From contig JBOGGX010000162.1 of assembly GCA_050744245.1 (NCBI GenBank), positions 1 through 32,987 on the forward strand: a stretch of 32,987 bases of DNA. Reading direction: 5' to 3'. Below the pieces are notes generated by a model, which worked only from the letters and a program-made list of their open reading frames with translations, ran no database searches and was not told the DNA's origin. Position numbers and translations under genes: made by a program. Below, piece by piece: positions 6,967-14,053 of this stretch. The stretch is from JBOGGX01 sp050744245. GTDB taxonomy: Bacteria > Actinomycetota > Acidimicrobiia > Acidimicrobiales > JBOGGX01. Numbering within the stretch: the stretch's first letter is position 1; each line of letters starts with the position of its first letter.

Positions 6967-8808
6967 ATGAACCTCATGGACCGACCCGCGCTCGACGACG
7001 TGCTCCGCAACCCAGAGCGACTGGCTGCGCTGCGCCGGCTGCAGGAGTTCGCCGCGGCCGCCGAGGCCACGTTCGCCCGCCTGGCCCGGCTGGCCGCTCA
7101 CCTCTTCCGGGCCCCGGTCGCCCTGGTCACGCTGGTCGACGACGAGCGCCAGATGGTCATGAGCTCGTTCGGTCTGCCCGAGCCATGGGCCTCGATGCTG
7201 GAACTGCCGACCAACTGGGGGTTCTGCGTTCCCACCCTGACTGGCGGCAAGGCCCGCCTGGTGGCCGCCGTGATCGACGACGTCGACTTCGCCGACGATC
7301 CGGCGGTCGCCGACCTGGGGGCGGTCGCGGTCGCGTGCGTCCCGCTGCTGGACGACGCCGGCCTGGGCGTCGGCGTCCTCACCATCGTCGACTCCGCCCC
7401 GCGTACCTGGGACGAGGAGGACCAGGAGCTCGTCACCTTCCTGGCCGGGTCGGTGATGAACGAGCTCCAGCTGCGGGCCAAGCTGGCCGAGAACCTCCGC
7501 CTCGTCGTGCTGACCCGCGACGCGGCCGAGCGCGAGGCCCTCAGGGCCCGCCAGCTCCGCGGTCTGGCCGAGACCACCGTCGTCCTGGCCACCACCCTGT
7601 CGCTCGACGAGCGGCTGCGGATCGTGGTCGAGCGCGCCCGCGACATGATCGGCGCCCACATCGGCGCCATCTGGAAGCAGGCCGAGGGCAGCCGCAGCGA
7701 CGTCCGCATGTCGTTCGCCGTCTCCGAGAAGTACGCGGCCTGGCCCGACCGCGAGATGAGCTTCCCGAGCGACGAGCTGTACGCCGAGATGCTCGTGACC
7801 AACCAGCCCATCCGGCTGAGCGCAGACGAGCTCGAAGCCCACCCACCGTGGGCCGAGCGCACCGCCAATGGCGGCGGCGACCAGCATCCGCCGCTGCGCG
7901 GGCTCCTCGCCGCCCCCATCGTCAGCAGCGACGGCGACCCCCGGGGCGTCATCCTGCTTTCGGACAAGGCGGACGGCGAGTTCACCCCCGAGGACGAGGC
8001 CATCGTCGTGCAGCTCGCCCGCACCGTGTCCAGGACGTCGGAGCGCAGCCAGCAGTACGAGCGCGAGCACGAGATCGCCACCACCCTGCAGCAGAGCTTC
8101 CTCCCCCACGAGCTGCCCGAGGTGCCGGGTCTCGACCTGGCGGCCCGCTACCTACCCGGGACGGTCGGACTGGCGGTCGGCGGCGACTGGTACGACGCCA
8201 TCACGATAGGCGACCGATCCGTCGCCCTCGTCGTCGGCGACGTCGTCGGTCACGGCGTCCGGGCCGCGGCGATCATGGGCCAGCTCCGCAACGCGTTGCG
8301 GGCCTACATCCACGAGGGGTTCCGGCTCGCCGGTGTGTTCGAACGGCTCGACCGCCTGGCCGACAGCTTCGGCGGCGGCGACTTCGCCACCGTGGCCGTC
8401 GCCGAGCTCGAGCCGGCGACGGGCTGGCTGCGGTGGGCGACCGCCGGCCAACTTCCGCCCCTGGTGATCGAGCCGGGCGGCGCCGGTCGGTTCCTCGAGG
8501 GTCCGGTGGCGCCGCCGCTCGGGGCCGGGCTCCCGGCCGTCTTCGTCGAGTCGACGACCCAGATCGAGCCGGGCTCGACGCTGGTGCTCTACACCGACGG
8601 GCTGGTCGAGCGGCGGACCCACTCCATCGACGTCGGGATGGAACGGCTGCGGCAGGAGGGCGAAGAGATGACCACCGACCGAGACGCCGCGCCCGCCCTC
8701 GGGGCCGACGGTATCGCCGAGCGGCTCGTCCGCTCCCTCACCGCGGCCGATCGCGACGACGACATCGCGGTCCTGGTCGCCCGTCTCCCGTCGCCGGACG
8801 AGTCCTGA
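6967..8808 (+). CDS. GAF-GAF-PP2C (RsbU/SpoIIE-type) serine phosphatase
   Basis: 613 aa from ATG 6967 (MNLMDRPALDD); ATG 6976 is an alternative. An N-terminal GAF domain (about 20-165; LVDDERQMVMSSFGL, NWGFCV, CVPLLDD) and a second GAF domain (about 200-360; LLAAPIVSSDGDPRGVI) precede a C-terminal PP2C phosphatase (about 370-610). The metal-binding motifs are intact: GGDWYD, GDVVGHG, YTDGLVE and DRDDDIAVL. Such proteins dephosphorylate STAS anti-anti-sigma factors in partner-switching pathways in response to a signal sensed by GAF. A STAS protein is encoded 20 kb away (28640-28984), but no RsbW-type kinase is visible. The stop overlaps the next start (TGATG), so it is translationally coupled to the AidB-like gene. 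The frame is open further upstream, but that part lacks a start with a ribosome binding site. Confidence 0.88.
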   Translation: MNLMDRPALDDVLRNPERLAALRRLQEFAAAAEATFARLARLAAHLFRAPVALVTLVDDERQMVMSSFGLPEPWASMLELPTNWGFCVPTLTGGKARLVAAVIDDVDFADDPAVADLGAVAVACVPLLDDAGLGVGVLTIVDSAPRTWDEEDQELVTFLAGSVMNELQLRAKLAENLRLVVLTRDAAEREALRARQLRGLAETTVVLATTLSLDERLRIVVERARDMIGAHIGAIWKQAEGSRSDVRMSFAVSEKYAAWPDREMSFPSDELYAEMLVTNQPIRLSADELEAHPPWAERTANGGGDQHPPLRGLLAAPIVSSDGDPRGVILLSDKADGEFTPEDEAIVVQLARTVSRTSERSQQYEREHEIATTLQQSFLPHELPEVPGLDLAARYLPGTVGLAVGGDWYDAITIGDRSVALVVGDVVGHGVRAAAIMGQLRNALRAYIHEGFRLAGVFERLDRLADSFGGGDFATVAVAELEPATGWLRWATAGQLPPLVIEPGGAGRFLEGPVAPPLGAGLPAVFVESTTQIEPGSTLVLYTDGLVERRTHSIDVGMERLRQEGEEMTTDRDAAPALGADGIAERLVRSLTAADRDDDIAVLVARLPSPDES

Positions 8809-10448
8809 TGGGCTCGACCCACGAGGTGCAGAACCAGCCGCCGCCGCTCGTCGACTACGACGTGTTCGCCCACGACGCGGTCATCGTCGACGGTGTCGCC
8901 CGGGAGGGCGCCGACTGGGCCGCCATCTCGCTGCACGACCTGGGCCGGCTGGCGGGTTCGGCCGAGGCGATCGACTGGGGCTTCGCGGCCAACGCCCACC
9001 CTCCCGTGCTCCGCACCCACGACCGCTACGGCCATCGCATCGACGAGGTCGACTACCACCCCGCCTATCACGAGCTGATGCGGGTGGCCGTCGAACGGGG
9101 CCTCCACACCCGGCCGTGGTGCGACCCGCGGCCCGGCGCCCATGTGGCCAGAGTGGCCGCCTTCTACCTGTGGACCCAGGTCGAGGCGGGCCACTGCTGT
9201 CCGATCTCGATGACCTATTCGGTCGTTCCCGCGCTGAGGGCATCCCCCCAGTTGGCCGCGGAGTGGGAACCCCGACTCTTCTCCGACATGTACGACCCCG
9301 CGCCGCGACCGGCCGGGCGCAAGGGCGGCGCCCTGGCCGGCATGGCCATGACCGAGAAGCAGGGCGGCTCGGATGTCCGGGCCAACACGACCAGCGCCGC
9401 GCCCGCCGCCGGGACGAGCGACGAGTACGAGCTCACCGGGCACAAGTGGTTTTGCTCGGCGCCGATGTGCGACCTGTTCCTCGTGCTCGCCCAGGCCCCC
9501 AGCGGGCTGTCGTGCTTCGCCGTGCCCCGCTGGCTGCCGGACGGCACCCGCAACCGGTTCCTCATCCAGCGGCTCAAGGACAAGCTGGGCAACCGGTCCA
9601 ACGCCTCGTCGGAGATCGAGCTCGACCGGGCCTGGGGTCGACTCGTGGGCGAGGAGGGCCGGGGGGTGGCGACGATCATCGCCATGGTCAACCACACCCG
9701 CCTCGACTGCGTCGTGGGCTCGACGTCGGTGATGCGCCAAGCGCTGACCCAGGCCTGCCATCACGCCTCCCACCGGACGGCGTTCGGTCGGGCGCTGGTC
9801 GACCAGCCGCTCATGACGAACGTGCTCGCGGATCTCGCGGTCGAGTCGGAGGCGGCCACCCTCACCATGCTCCGACTGGCCGCGGCGTACGACCACGGCG
9901 ACGCCGGCGGCGAGGCGGCCTTCCGCCGGCTGGCCACTGCGGTGGCCAAGTACTGGATCTGCAAACGCCAGCCGGGGATGGTGGTCGAAGCGCTCGAGTG
10001 TCTTGGCGGCAATGGGTACATCGAGGAGTCGGGGATGCCCCGCCTGTTCAGGGAGAGCCCGCTCAACGGCATCTGGGAGGGGTCGGGTAACGTCATCTGC
10101 CTCGACGTGCTGCGGGCCATACAGCGGGAACCGGCCTCGGTCGAGGCCTTCCGGTCCGAATTGGCGGCCGCGCTCGGCGTCGACGACCGCTACGACGCCC
10201 ATGTGGCCCGGCTCGACCGGGACCTGGCGACGGTCGTCGACCCGGGCGACGCCCAACGCCGGGCCCGCCGTCTGGTCGAGTCCATGGCGATGGCCCTCCA
10301 GGGTTCGCTGGTGCTGCGGCACGCGCCGCCGTCGGTGGCCGACGCGTTCTGCGCCTCCCGGCTGGCCGGCGACTGGGGCCGGGCCTACGGCACCCTGCCC
10401 GCCGGCGTCGACGACGCGGCGATCGTCAAACGGGCCTGGCCGGCGTAG
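8808..10448 (+). CDS. aidB: AidB-like acyl-CoA dehydrogenase
   Basis: 546 aa, close to E. coli AidB (541 aa). Start ATG 8808 overlaps the phosphatase stop (TGATG). AidB-specific features are the N-terminal segment DWGFAANAHPPVLRTHDRYG with DEVDYHPAYHELM, then the acyl-CoA dehydrogenase flavin region MAMTEKQGGSDVRANTT, GHKWFCSAP, and the C-terminal helical domain with HRTAFGR, VEALECLGGNGYIEES and LFRESPLNGIWEGSGNV. AidB proteins are FAD-binding and linked to the adaptive response to alkylation damage; isovaleryl-CoA oxidation is weak in E. coli. Coupling to a PP2C phosphatase rather than to ada is unusual and may place it under stress signalling. It ends convergent to the ridA operon, with the 55-bp repeat in between. 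Confidence 0.92.
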   Translation: MGSTHEVQNQPPPLVDYDVFAHDAVIVDGVAREGADWAAISLHDLGRLAGSAEAIDWGFAANAHPPVLRTHDRYGHRIDEVDYHPAYHELMRVAVERGLHTRPWCDPRPGAHVARVAAFYLWTQVEAGHCCPISMTYSVVPALRASPQLAAEWEPRLFSDMYDPAPRPAGRKGGALAGMAMTEKQGGSDVRANTTSAAPAAGTSDEYELTGHKWFCSAPMCDLFLVLAQAPSGLSCFAVPRWLPDGTRNRFLIQRLKDKLGNRSNASSEIELDRAWGRLVGEEGRGVATIIAMVNHTRLDCVVGSTSVMRQALTQACHHASHRTAFGRALVDQPLMTNVLADLAVESEAATLTMLRLAAAYDHGDAGGEAAFRRLATAVAKYWICKRQPGMVVEALECLGGNGYIEESGMPRLFRESPLNGIWEGSGNVICLDVLRAIQREPASVEAFRSELAAALGVDDRYDAHVARLDRDLATVVDPGDAQRRARRLVESMAMALQGSLVLRHAPPSVADAFCASRLAGDWGRAYGTLPAGVDDAAIVKRAWPA

Positions 10449-10455
10449 CCCGTCA

Positions 10456-10510
10456 CCGCCAACTTGCCGTGAATCTTTCCCATTCTTGGGAAGGATCCAC
10501 CGAACATTCG
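10456..10510. repeat. 55-bp dispersed intergenic repeat, copy 1
   Basis: About 51 of 55 bases match the copy at 19344-19398. The only cluster of differences is a four-base block (GGAT here, ACAA there). Inside are two dyads: TTCCCA-TTCT-TGGGAA and CGAA-CA-TTCG. It lies 7 nt beyond the stop codon of the minus-strand small membrane protein gene and 7 nt after the aidB stop. No U-tract follows the hairpin. Confidence 0.85.
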
Positions 10511-10517
10511 CTGAGTT

Positions 10518-10682
10518 TCAGCGGTTGAGGTCGATGAGCTCGCTGCCGGCGTGGTCGGCTTCGGCCGTCGTCTGGAGGACGGTGCCGAGGATCACGGCGG
10601 CGAGGGTGCCGCCGATCAGGAACGCGACCGGCAGCAGGAGCAGCACGACGACGATGACGATCGGCCCGACGATGTCGTCCAT
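10518..10682 (-). CDS. 54-aa single-pass membrane protein
   Basis: ATG at 10682 lies 3 nt after the ridA stop, so it is probably the last gene of the ridA operon. The sequence begins MDDIVGPIVIVVVLLLLPVA and continues with a second hydrophobic stretch (FLIGGTLAAVILGTVL), giving one long or two short membrane segments over residues 5-37 and a polar tail ending ELIDLNR. No family is recognised. Small size and strong hydrophobicity with a polar C-terminus argue for a real membrane peptide rather than random frame. The 55-bp repeat begins 7 nt past its stop. Confidence 0.5.
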   Translation of the reverse strand: MDDIVGPIVIVVVLLLLPVAFLIGGTLAAVILGTVLQTTAEADHAGSELIDLNR

Positions 10683-10685
10683 CGT

Positions 10686-11039
10686 CTACCGGTCGCCCAC
10701 GTAGGCCCAGGCCTCGACCTCGACGAGGGCGCCCAACGGCAGCTCGGCCACGCCGATCGCCGAGCGGGCGGGGCGGTGATCGCCGAAGAACTCGGTGTAG
10801 ACCTCGTTCATCCTGGCGTAGTCGCTCATGTGGCGCAGGAACACCAACGTCTTCTTGACGTCGGTGAGCCCGGCGGCCTCACCGTGCAGCAGGCCCTGGA
10901 GGTTGTTCAGCGCTTGGAGCAGCTCGGCCGCCATCCCGCCGGAGACGAGCTTGCCGTCGGCGATGCCGACCTGGCCGGAGACGACGAGCCAGTCGCCCGC
11001 CCGCACGATCGGGGTGTACGGCCCAACGGGTTTGCTCAT
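10686..11039 (-). CDS. ridA: RidA/YjgF/YER057c family deaminase
   Basis: 117 aa from ATG 11039 with GAGGAG upstream. RidA proteins hydrolyse reactive enamine/imine intermediates released by PLP enzymes. The family core is visible: VVSGQVGIADGKLVSGG, QALNNLQGLL, and RPARSAIGVAELPLGALVEVE with the carboxylate-binding Arg. The start overlaps the stop of a 43-aa ORF (ATGA), and its ribosome-binding-site/start segment is duplicated 128 bp upstream. It follows the [2Fe-2S]/XDH-like fusion on the same strand. In M. tuberculosis a RidA-family gene (Rv3678c) neighbours MBL and Get3-like genes also present in this window. Confidence 0.9.
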   Translation of the reverse strand: MSKPVGPYTPIVRAGDWLVVSGQVGIADGKLVSGGMAAELLQALNNLQGLLHGEAAGLTDVKKTLVFLRHMSDYARMNEVYTEFFGDHRPARSAIGVAELPLGALVEVEAWAYVGDR

Positions 11040-11054
11040 TGGTGCACGCTCCTC
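11027..11054. repeat. 28-bp direct repeat at the ridA start, copy B
   Basis: Covers the ridA Shine-Dalgarno, start codon and first codons. It matches copy A (11155-11182) at 27 of 28 positions. An inverted partial copy (GAGCACCAATGAGC) lies between them at 11089-11102. Confidence 0.85.
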
Positions 11055-11167
11055 GTAGTACGCACGCTCACGCCTGCGCCGACCCAGCGAGCACCAATGA
11101 GCGCTTCGCCGCGGCGCGGCGACGACAGGCTGTGTCGATGGTTCGCTCGCCCTTCGGGCTTGCTCAT
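11036..11167 (-). CDS. 43-aa coupled ORF created by a duplicated ridA start
   Basis: ATG 11167 lies inside an extra copy of the ridA ribosome-binding-site/start region, so it has the same GAGGAG leader, and its first residues (MSKPEG) mimic RidA (MSKPVG). The rest is Arg/Ser/Gly-rich (SLSSPRRGEALIGARW) and does not look like a folded domain. It ends in TGA overlapping the ridA ATG, so ribosomes finishing it could re-initiate on ridA. It may be a translated leader peptide or an accidental frame in a repeat insertion. Confidence 0.35.
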   Translation of the reverse strand: MSKPEGRANHRHSLSSPRRGEALIGARWVGAGVSVRTTRSVHQ

Positions 11168-11182
11168 TGGTGCACGCTCCTC
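11155..11182. repeat. 28-bp direct repeat, copy A
   Basis: Matches 11027-11054 at 27 of 28 positions, offset by 128 bp. Its outer edge overlaps the TGA of the upstream XDH-like fusion gene (11181-11183), so the original order was probably stop, GGAG, ATG of ridA, later separated by this duplication. Confidence 0.85.
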
Positions 11183-12767
11183 ATCGCCAATGATGACCGG
11201 TCGGCCACTCGGGAGGGCAGCCTTGCGCAATCCAGGCCGCGGCCGCCACCGCGACGAACACGGCATCGCTGCCCGCCACCGGCGGTCGGTCGTCTGCCTC
11301 GATCTCGACCTCGATGGACGGGGTGTCCGAGGCCCGCAGCACGCCGAACGACCGGATGGTGAGGTCGAGGCACCGGCCGGATTCGTCGACCGCGATGGCC
11401 TCGGACGACACCCACCCCAGGGCCATGTGGGCCGCTCCCGTGCAGTACGAGCGGAGCACGACGTGATCCAGCGGATCGCCGCAGCGCACCCGCACCAGCA
11501 CCCGACCGTCCGGGCTGACGTCGGCCTCGGCCACCGCTCCGTTGGGGGCGGCCACCCGAACCGGCCCGGACGACGCCCCGGATCGGGCGGCGGCGACGAG
11601 GACGGCCGCCTCGGCCCATCCGGCGGCGCGCACCGCGGTCGACGTGGGCGGGCCGGCGACATCGACCTCGTCGACGACGAGTCCCGGCGCGTACGACGTC
11701 ATCGTCTCGGCGATGCCTTCGGTCCGCACCGTCCGCACGATGCCGGTGCCGTCGGCGTTGACGCCGGCCGCGATGGGCGGGCGCTTCGGTCCGAGGCGGA
11801 CGGTGTCCTCCCGGGCCAGCAGCACCCGCACCGGCCGGCCGTACCGATCCGCGAGCTCCCGGGCGGCCGTCGGGGCCACGCTGGTCACCTTGCCGCCGAA
11901 CGCGCCCCCGTTGGCCAGCGGCGTCATCGGCTCGCCACCGGGTTCTGACCAGGAGGCGTCGGTTTCGAGATAGGCGGGCTCGACCCACGTGGTGCGGAGG
12001 GTGACGTCCCAGTCGCCGGCAGGCAGCTCGAGGGGGTGCGTGACCCGGCGGGTCGTGCGCCGGCCCTGCACCTTGCCGGCCGCGGCGCGCGCCTCGACCA
12101 GCGTCTCGGCCACCGCCCACCCGCCATCGGGGTCGAGGACCGCGACCAGCGCGTCGGGTGGCGCCAGGTCGTCGGCGAACCCGCCCCGGCCGAGCCCGAC
12201 CTCAGGACCGACCCGCTGTGGGACCCCGCCCTCGAGCGTGGCCCGCTGGGCCGCCCGGTCGAGGTCTCGCTCCGCGCGCTGGCCCTCCGGGCCGGTCGCA
12301 TCGCTCCACGCGTCAAGGATCGTGCGCCAGCCCGTGCACCGGCAGAGGTGGGCGGCCAGGGCCCGCTCGACCGCGGCCTCGTCGTCGGCCGCCGTTCCCC
12401 GGGCTTCGATCCCGGCCAACCGCACGATGATGCCGGGCGTGCAGAAACCGCACTGGCTGGCGCCGGTGCGGCAGAACGCATCGGCCCAGCGGCCGGCGTC
12501 GGCCAGGCCGTCGATGGTGGTAATGCGGCGACCCGCCACCCGGCGGGCGGGCGTCACGCACGCGACCCGCGGCGCGCCGTCGACCAGCACCGTGCAACAG
12601 CCGCACTGGCCCTGGGGGCTGCAGCCGTCCTTCGGCGATCGCACCCCGAGCCGGTCACGCAGCGCCTCGAGCAGCGAGGCGCCGTCGTCGGGCACGGTGA
12701 CCTGGCGCCCGTCGACCTCGAAGCCGATGGTCCCGGTGGTGCCTCCGGACCCGACGCTGACCTCCAC
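11181..12767 (-). CDS. Compact fusion of [2Fe-2S] subunit and xanthine-dehydrogenase-like large-subunit fragment
   Basis: 528 aa from GTG 12767, with a TATCCT -10-like box 7 nt upstream (probably leaderless). Residues 1-75 are a plant-type ferredoxin domain (C49, C55, C58, C70; GCSPQGQCGCCTV). Residues about 80-155 are the helical [2Fe-2S] domain (C106-GF-C109, C142-R-C144). The remaining ~340 residues resemble parts of the molybdopterin subunit: VEPAYLETDASW, NGGAFGGKVTSVAP, RPVRVLLAREDTVRLGPKRPP, and a C-terminal ALGWVSSEAIAVD block. The large subunit is normally over 700 aa. The GQG-type and GVGE-type active-site segments are not visible, and PPVAGSDAVF stands where the catalytic-Glu region would be. 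It is either a non-catalytic electron-transfer protein or a reduced dehydrogenase. It leads the ridA operon. Confidence 0.8.
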   Translation of the reverse strand: MEVSVGSGGTTGTIGFEVDGRQVTVPDDGASLLEALRDRLGVRSPKDGCSPQGQCGCCTVLVDGAPRVACVTPARRVAGRRITTIDGLADAGRWADAFCRTGASQCGFCTPGIIVRLAGIEARGTAADDEAAVERALAAHLCRCTGWRTILDAWSDATGPEGQRAERDLDRAAQRATLEGGVPQRVGPEVGLGRGGFADDLAPPDALVAVLDPDGGWAVAETLVEARAAAGKVQGRRTTRRVTHPLELPAGDWDVTLRTTWVEPAYLETDASWSEPGGEPMTPLANGGAFGGKVTSVAPTAARELADRYGRPVRVLLAREDTVRLGPKRPPIAAGVNADGTGIVRTVRTEGIAETMTSYAPGLVVDEVDVAGPPTSTAVRAAGWAEAAVLVAAARSGASSGPVRVAAPNGAVAEADVSPDGRVLVRVRCGDPLDHVVLRSYCTGAAHMALGWVSSEAIAVDESGRCLDLTIRSFGVLRASDTPSIEVEIEADDRPPVAGSDAVFVAVAAAAWIAQGCPPEWPTGHHWR

Positions 12768-12774
12768 CAGGGCG

Positions 12775-12784
12775 AGGATAGGGT
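12775..12784. promoter_or_regulatory. Overlapping divergent -10 boxes
   Basis: The ten bases AGGATAGGGT contain TAGGGT on the plus strand (12779-12784), 7 nt before the lipoprotein GTG at 12792, and TATCCT on the minus strand (12780-12775), 7 nt before the XDH-like GTG at 12767. The two -10 elements share two base pairs, and both starts would be leaderless, 24 bp apart. Confidence 0.5.
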
Positions 12785-12791
12785 CATCTGG

Positions 12792-13676
12792 GTGACGCCC
12801 CGGTCCCCCGTCCGTCTGTCCCGCCGGGCCTTCCTGGCCGGCAGCGCGGGCGCCGCCCTGCTGGCGGCGTGCGGTGGCGGCGACGACGCCGGGCCGACGA
12901 CGAGCGGAGCGCCGAGACCCGAGGCCCAGCCGGGGCCGTCGCTGGTCAAGTTCTTCGGCGACGACTTCCTAGCCGCCGGCATCGAGCAACGCGCCACCTT
13001 CGGCGTGGGCGACGCCGAAGGGGTGGTGAGCGGCGACGTCCCCGCATCGCTCGACTTCACCATCCTCAGCGAGGAGGCGGCCATAGCCGGGCCGGTCACC
13101 GTGGCGAGCCGGCGTGACGGCCTGCCCCGGCCCTACTTCCCGCTGCGGTTCACCGTCCCCCAGCCCGGCTTCTACACCGCGAGCACCGAGATCGACGGCC
13201 AACCGGTCGAGGCCACCTTCGGCGTGGTCGACCGGGCCGAGGTGGCGCTGCCGCAGGTGGGTGAGTCGCTGCCCGCCCTCGACACGCCGACGGTGAGCGA
13301 CGGGCGGGGCGTGAACCCGATCTGCACGGCCGAGCCGCAGTGCCCACTGCACGACGTCACCCTGACCGAGGCCCTCACCGAGGGTCGCCCGGTGGCGCTG
13401 CTGGTCTCGACCCCGAAGTTCTGCCAGGTGGCGATCTGCGGACCCGTGCTCGACGTGCTGCTCACCCGGCAGCCGACGTTCCCCGGTGTCCGCATGATCC
13501 ACGCCGAGGTCTACACCGACGAGACCACCGAAATCCTGGCGCCGGTGATCGATGTGTTCGGCCTGACCTACGAGCCGGCGCTGTTCATCGCGTCGAGCGC
13601 GGGCATCTTGACCGCGCGCCTCGACAACATCTACGACACGACCGAGTTGACCGAGGCCCTGCAGGCCGTCGGCTGA
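12792..13676 (+). CDS. Tat-type lipoprotein with thioredoxin-like C-terminal domain
   Basis: 294 aa from GTG 12792, probably leaderless. The N-terminus has a twin-arginine motif (SRRAFLAG, 10-17) and a lipobox ending at Cys27 (LLAAC), so it should be exported folded or by Sec and lipid-anchored. Residues about 28-165 form a beta-rich region (VKFFGDDFLAAGIEQR, FTVPQPGFYTAS). The C-terminal half looks like a thioredoxin/SCO fold: PVALLVSTPKFCQVAICGPV with Cys-x4-Cys, then IHAEVYTD and YEPALFIASSAGILTARL. Candidate roles are thiol-disulfide chemistry or metal handling outside the membrane; the exact family is not certain. It is divergent from the XDH-like fusion and convergent with erpA (1 bp apart). 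Confidence 0.75.
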   Translation: MTPRSPVRLSRRAFLAGSAGAALLAACGGGDDAGPTTSGAPRPEAQPGPSLVKFFGDDFLAAGIEQRATFGVGDAEGVVSGDVPASLDFTILSEEAAIAGPVTVASRRDGLPRPYFPLRFTVPQPGFYTASTEIDGQPVEATFGVVDRAEVALPQVGESLPALDTPTVSDGRGVNPICTAEPQCPLHDVTLTEALTEGRPVALLVSTPKFCQVAICGPVLDVLLTRQPTFPGVRMIHAEVYTDETTEILAPVIDVFGLTYEPALFIASSAGILTARLDNIYDTTELTEALQAVG

Positions 13677-13677
13677 G

Positions 13678-14001
13678 TCAGCTGAAGCTCTGACCGCACC
13701 CGCAGGTGCGCTGGGCGTTGGGGTTGTTGATCGAGAAGCCCGACGCCTGCAGCCCGTCCTTGTACTCGAGGATGGCCCCTTCGAGGAGCTGGGCGCTGGT
13801 CTGGTCGACGACGACCTTGACCCCGCCGTCGTAGTCGGCGGTCACGTCGTCGGACGCGACATCGCTGTCGAAGAACATCTCATAGGAGAACCCGGCACAG
13901 CCGCCCGGGCGCACGGCCAGACGGAGCGCAAGCTCGGGCTCACCCTCCTCGTCGAGCAGCTCCTTCACTTTGGTGACAGCCATGTCGGTCAGGGTGATCA
14001 C
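13678..14001 (-). CDS. erpA: A-type iron-sulfur carrier (IscA/ErpA family)
   Basis: 107 aa from GTG 14001, chosen because GGAGG lies 8 nt upstream and the ITLTDMAVTKVKELL strand-helix opening is typical of the family; ATG 13983 would remove it. The three cluster-binding cysteines are present: C35 in RPGGCAGFSY, and C100 and C102 in the terminal CGCG. These proteins receive [2Fe-2S] or [4Fe-4S] clusters from the SUF scaffold and hand them to apo-enzymes. The next gene upstream on the same strand is a SufR-like regulator, and an Mrp ATPase is divergent from that, so this is an Fe-S maturation block. Confidence 0.93.
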   Translation of the reverse strand: MITLTDMAVTKVKELLDEEGEPELALRLAVRPGGCAGFSYEMFFDSDVASDDVTADYDGGVKVVVDQTSAQLLEGAILEYKDGLQASGFSINNPNAQRTCGCGQSFS

Positions 14002-14053
14002 CTGGTCGTCCTCCAGTGCAGCACGGGTTCCCGGTTGGCCAGGATACCGGTCC

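Noticed and set aside
6915..8807. Extended open frame running into the AidB-like start, which would make a 1177-aa protein
   Set aside because: The part before 8808 is an Arg/Pro-rich off-frame reading of the PP2C gene. The AidB homology begins just after ATG 8808.
8589..10322. 577-codon minus-strand frame opposite the AidB-like gene
   Set aside because: Antisense shadow: no domain resemblance, and the opposite strand encodes a full-length AidB homologue.
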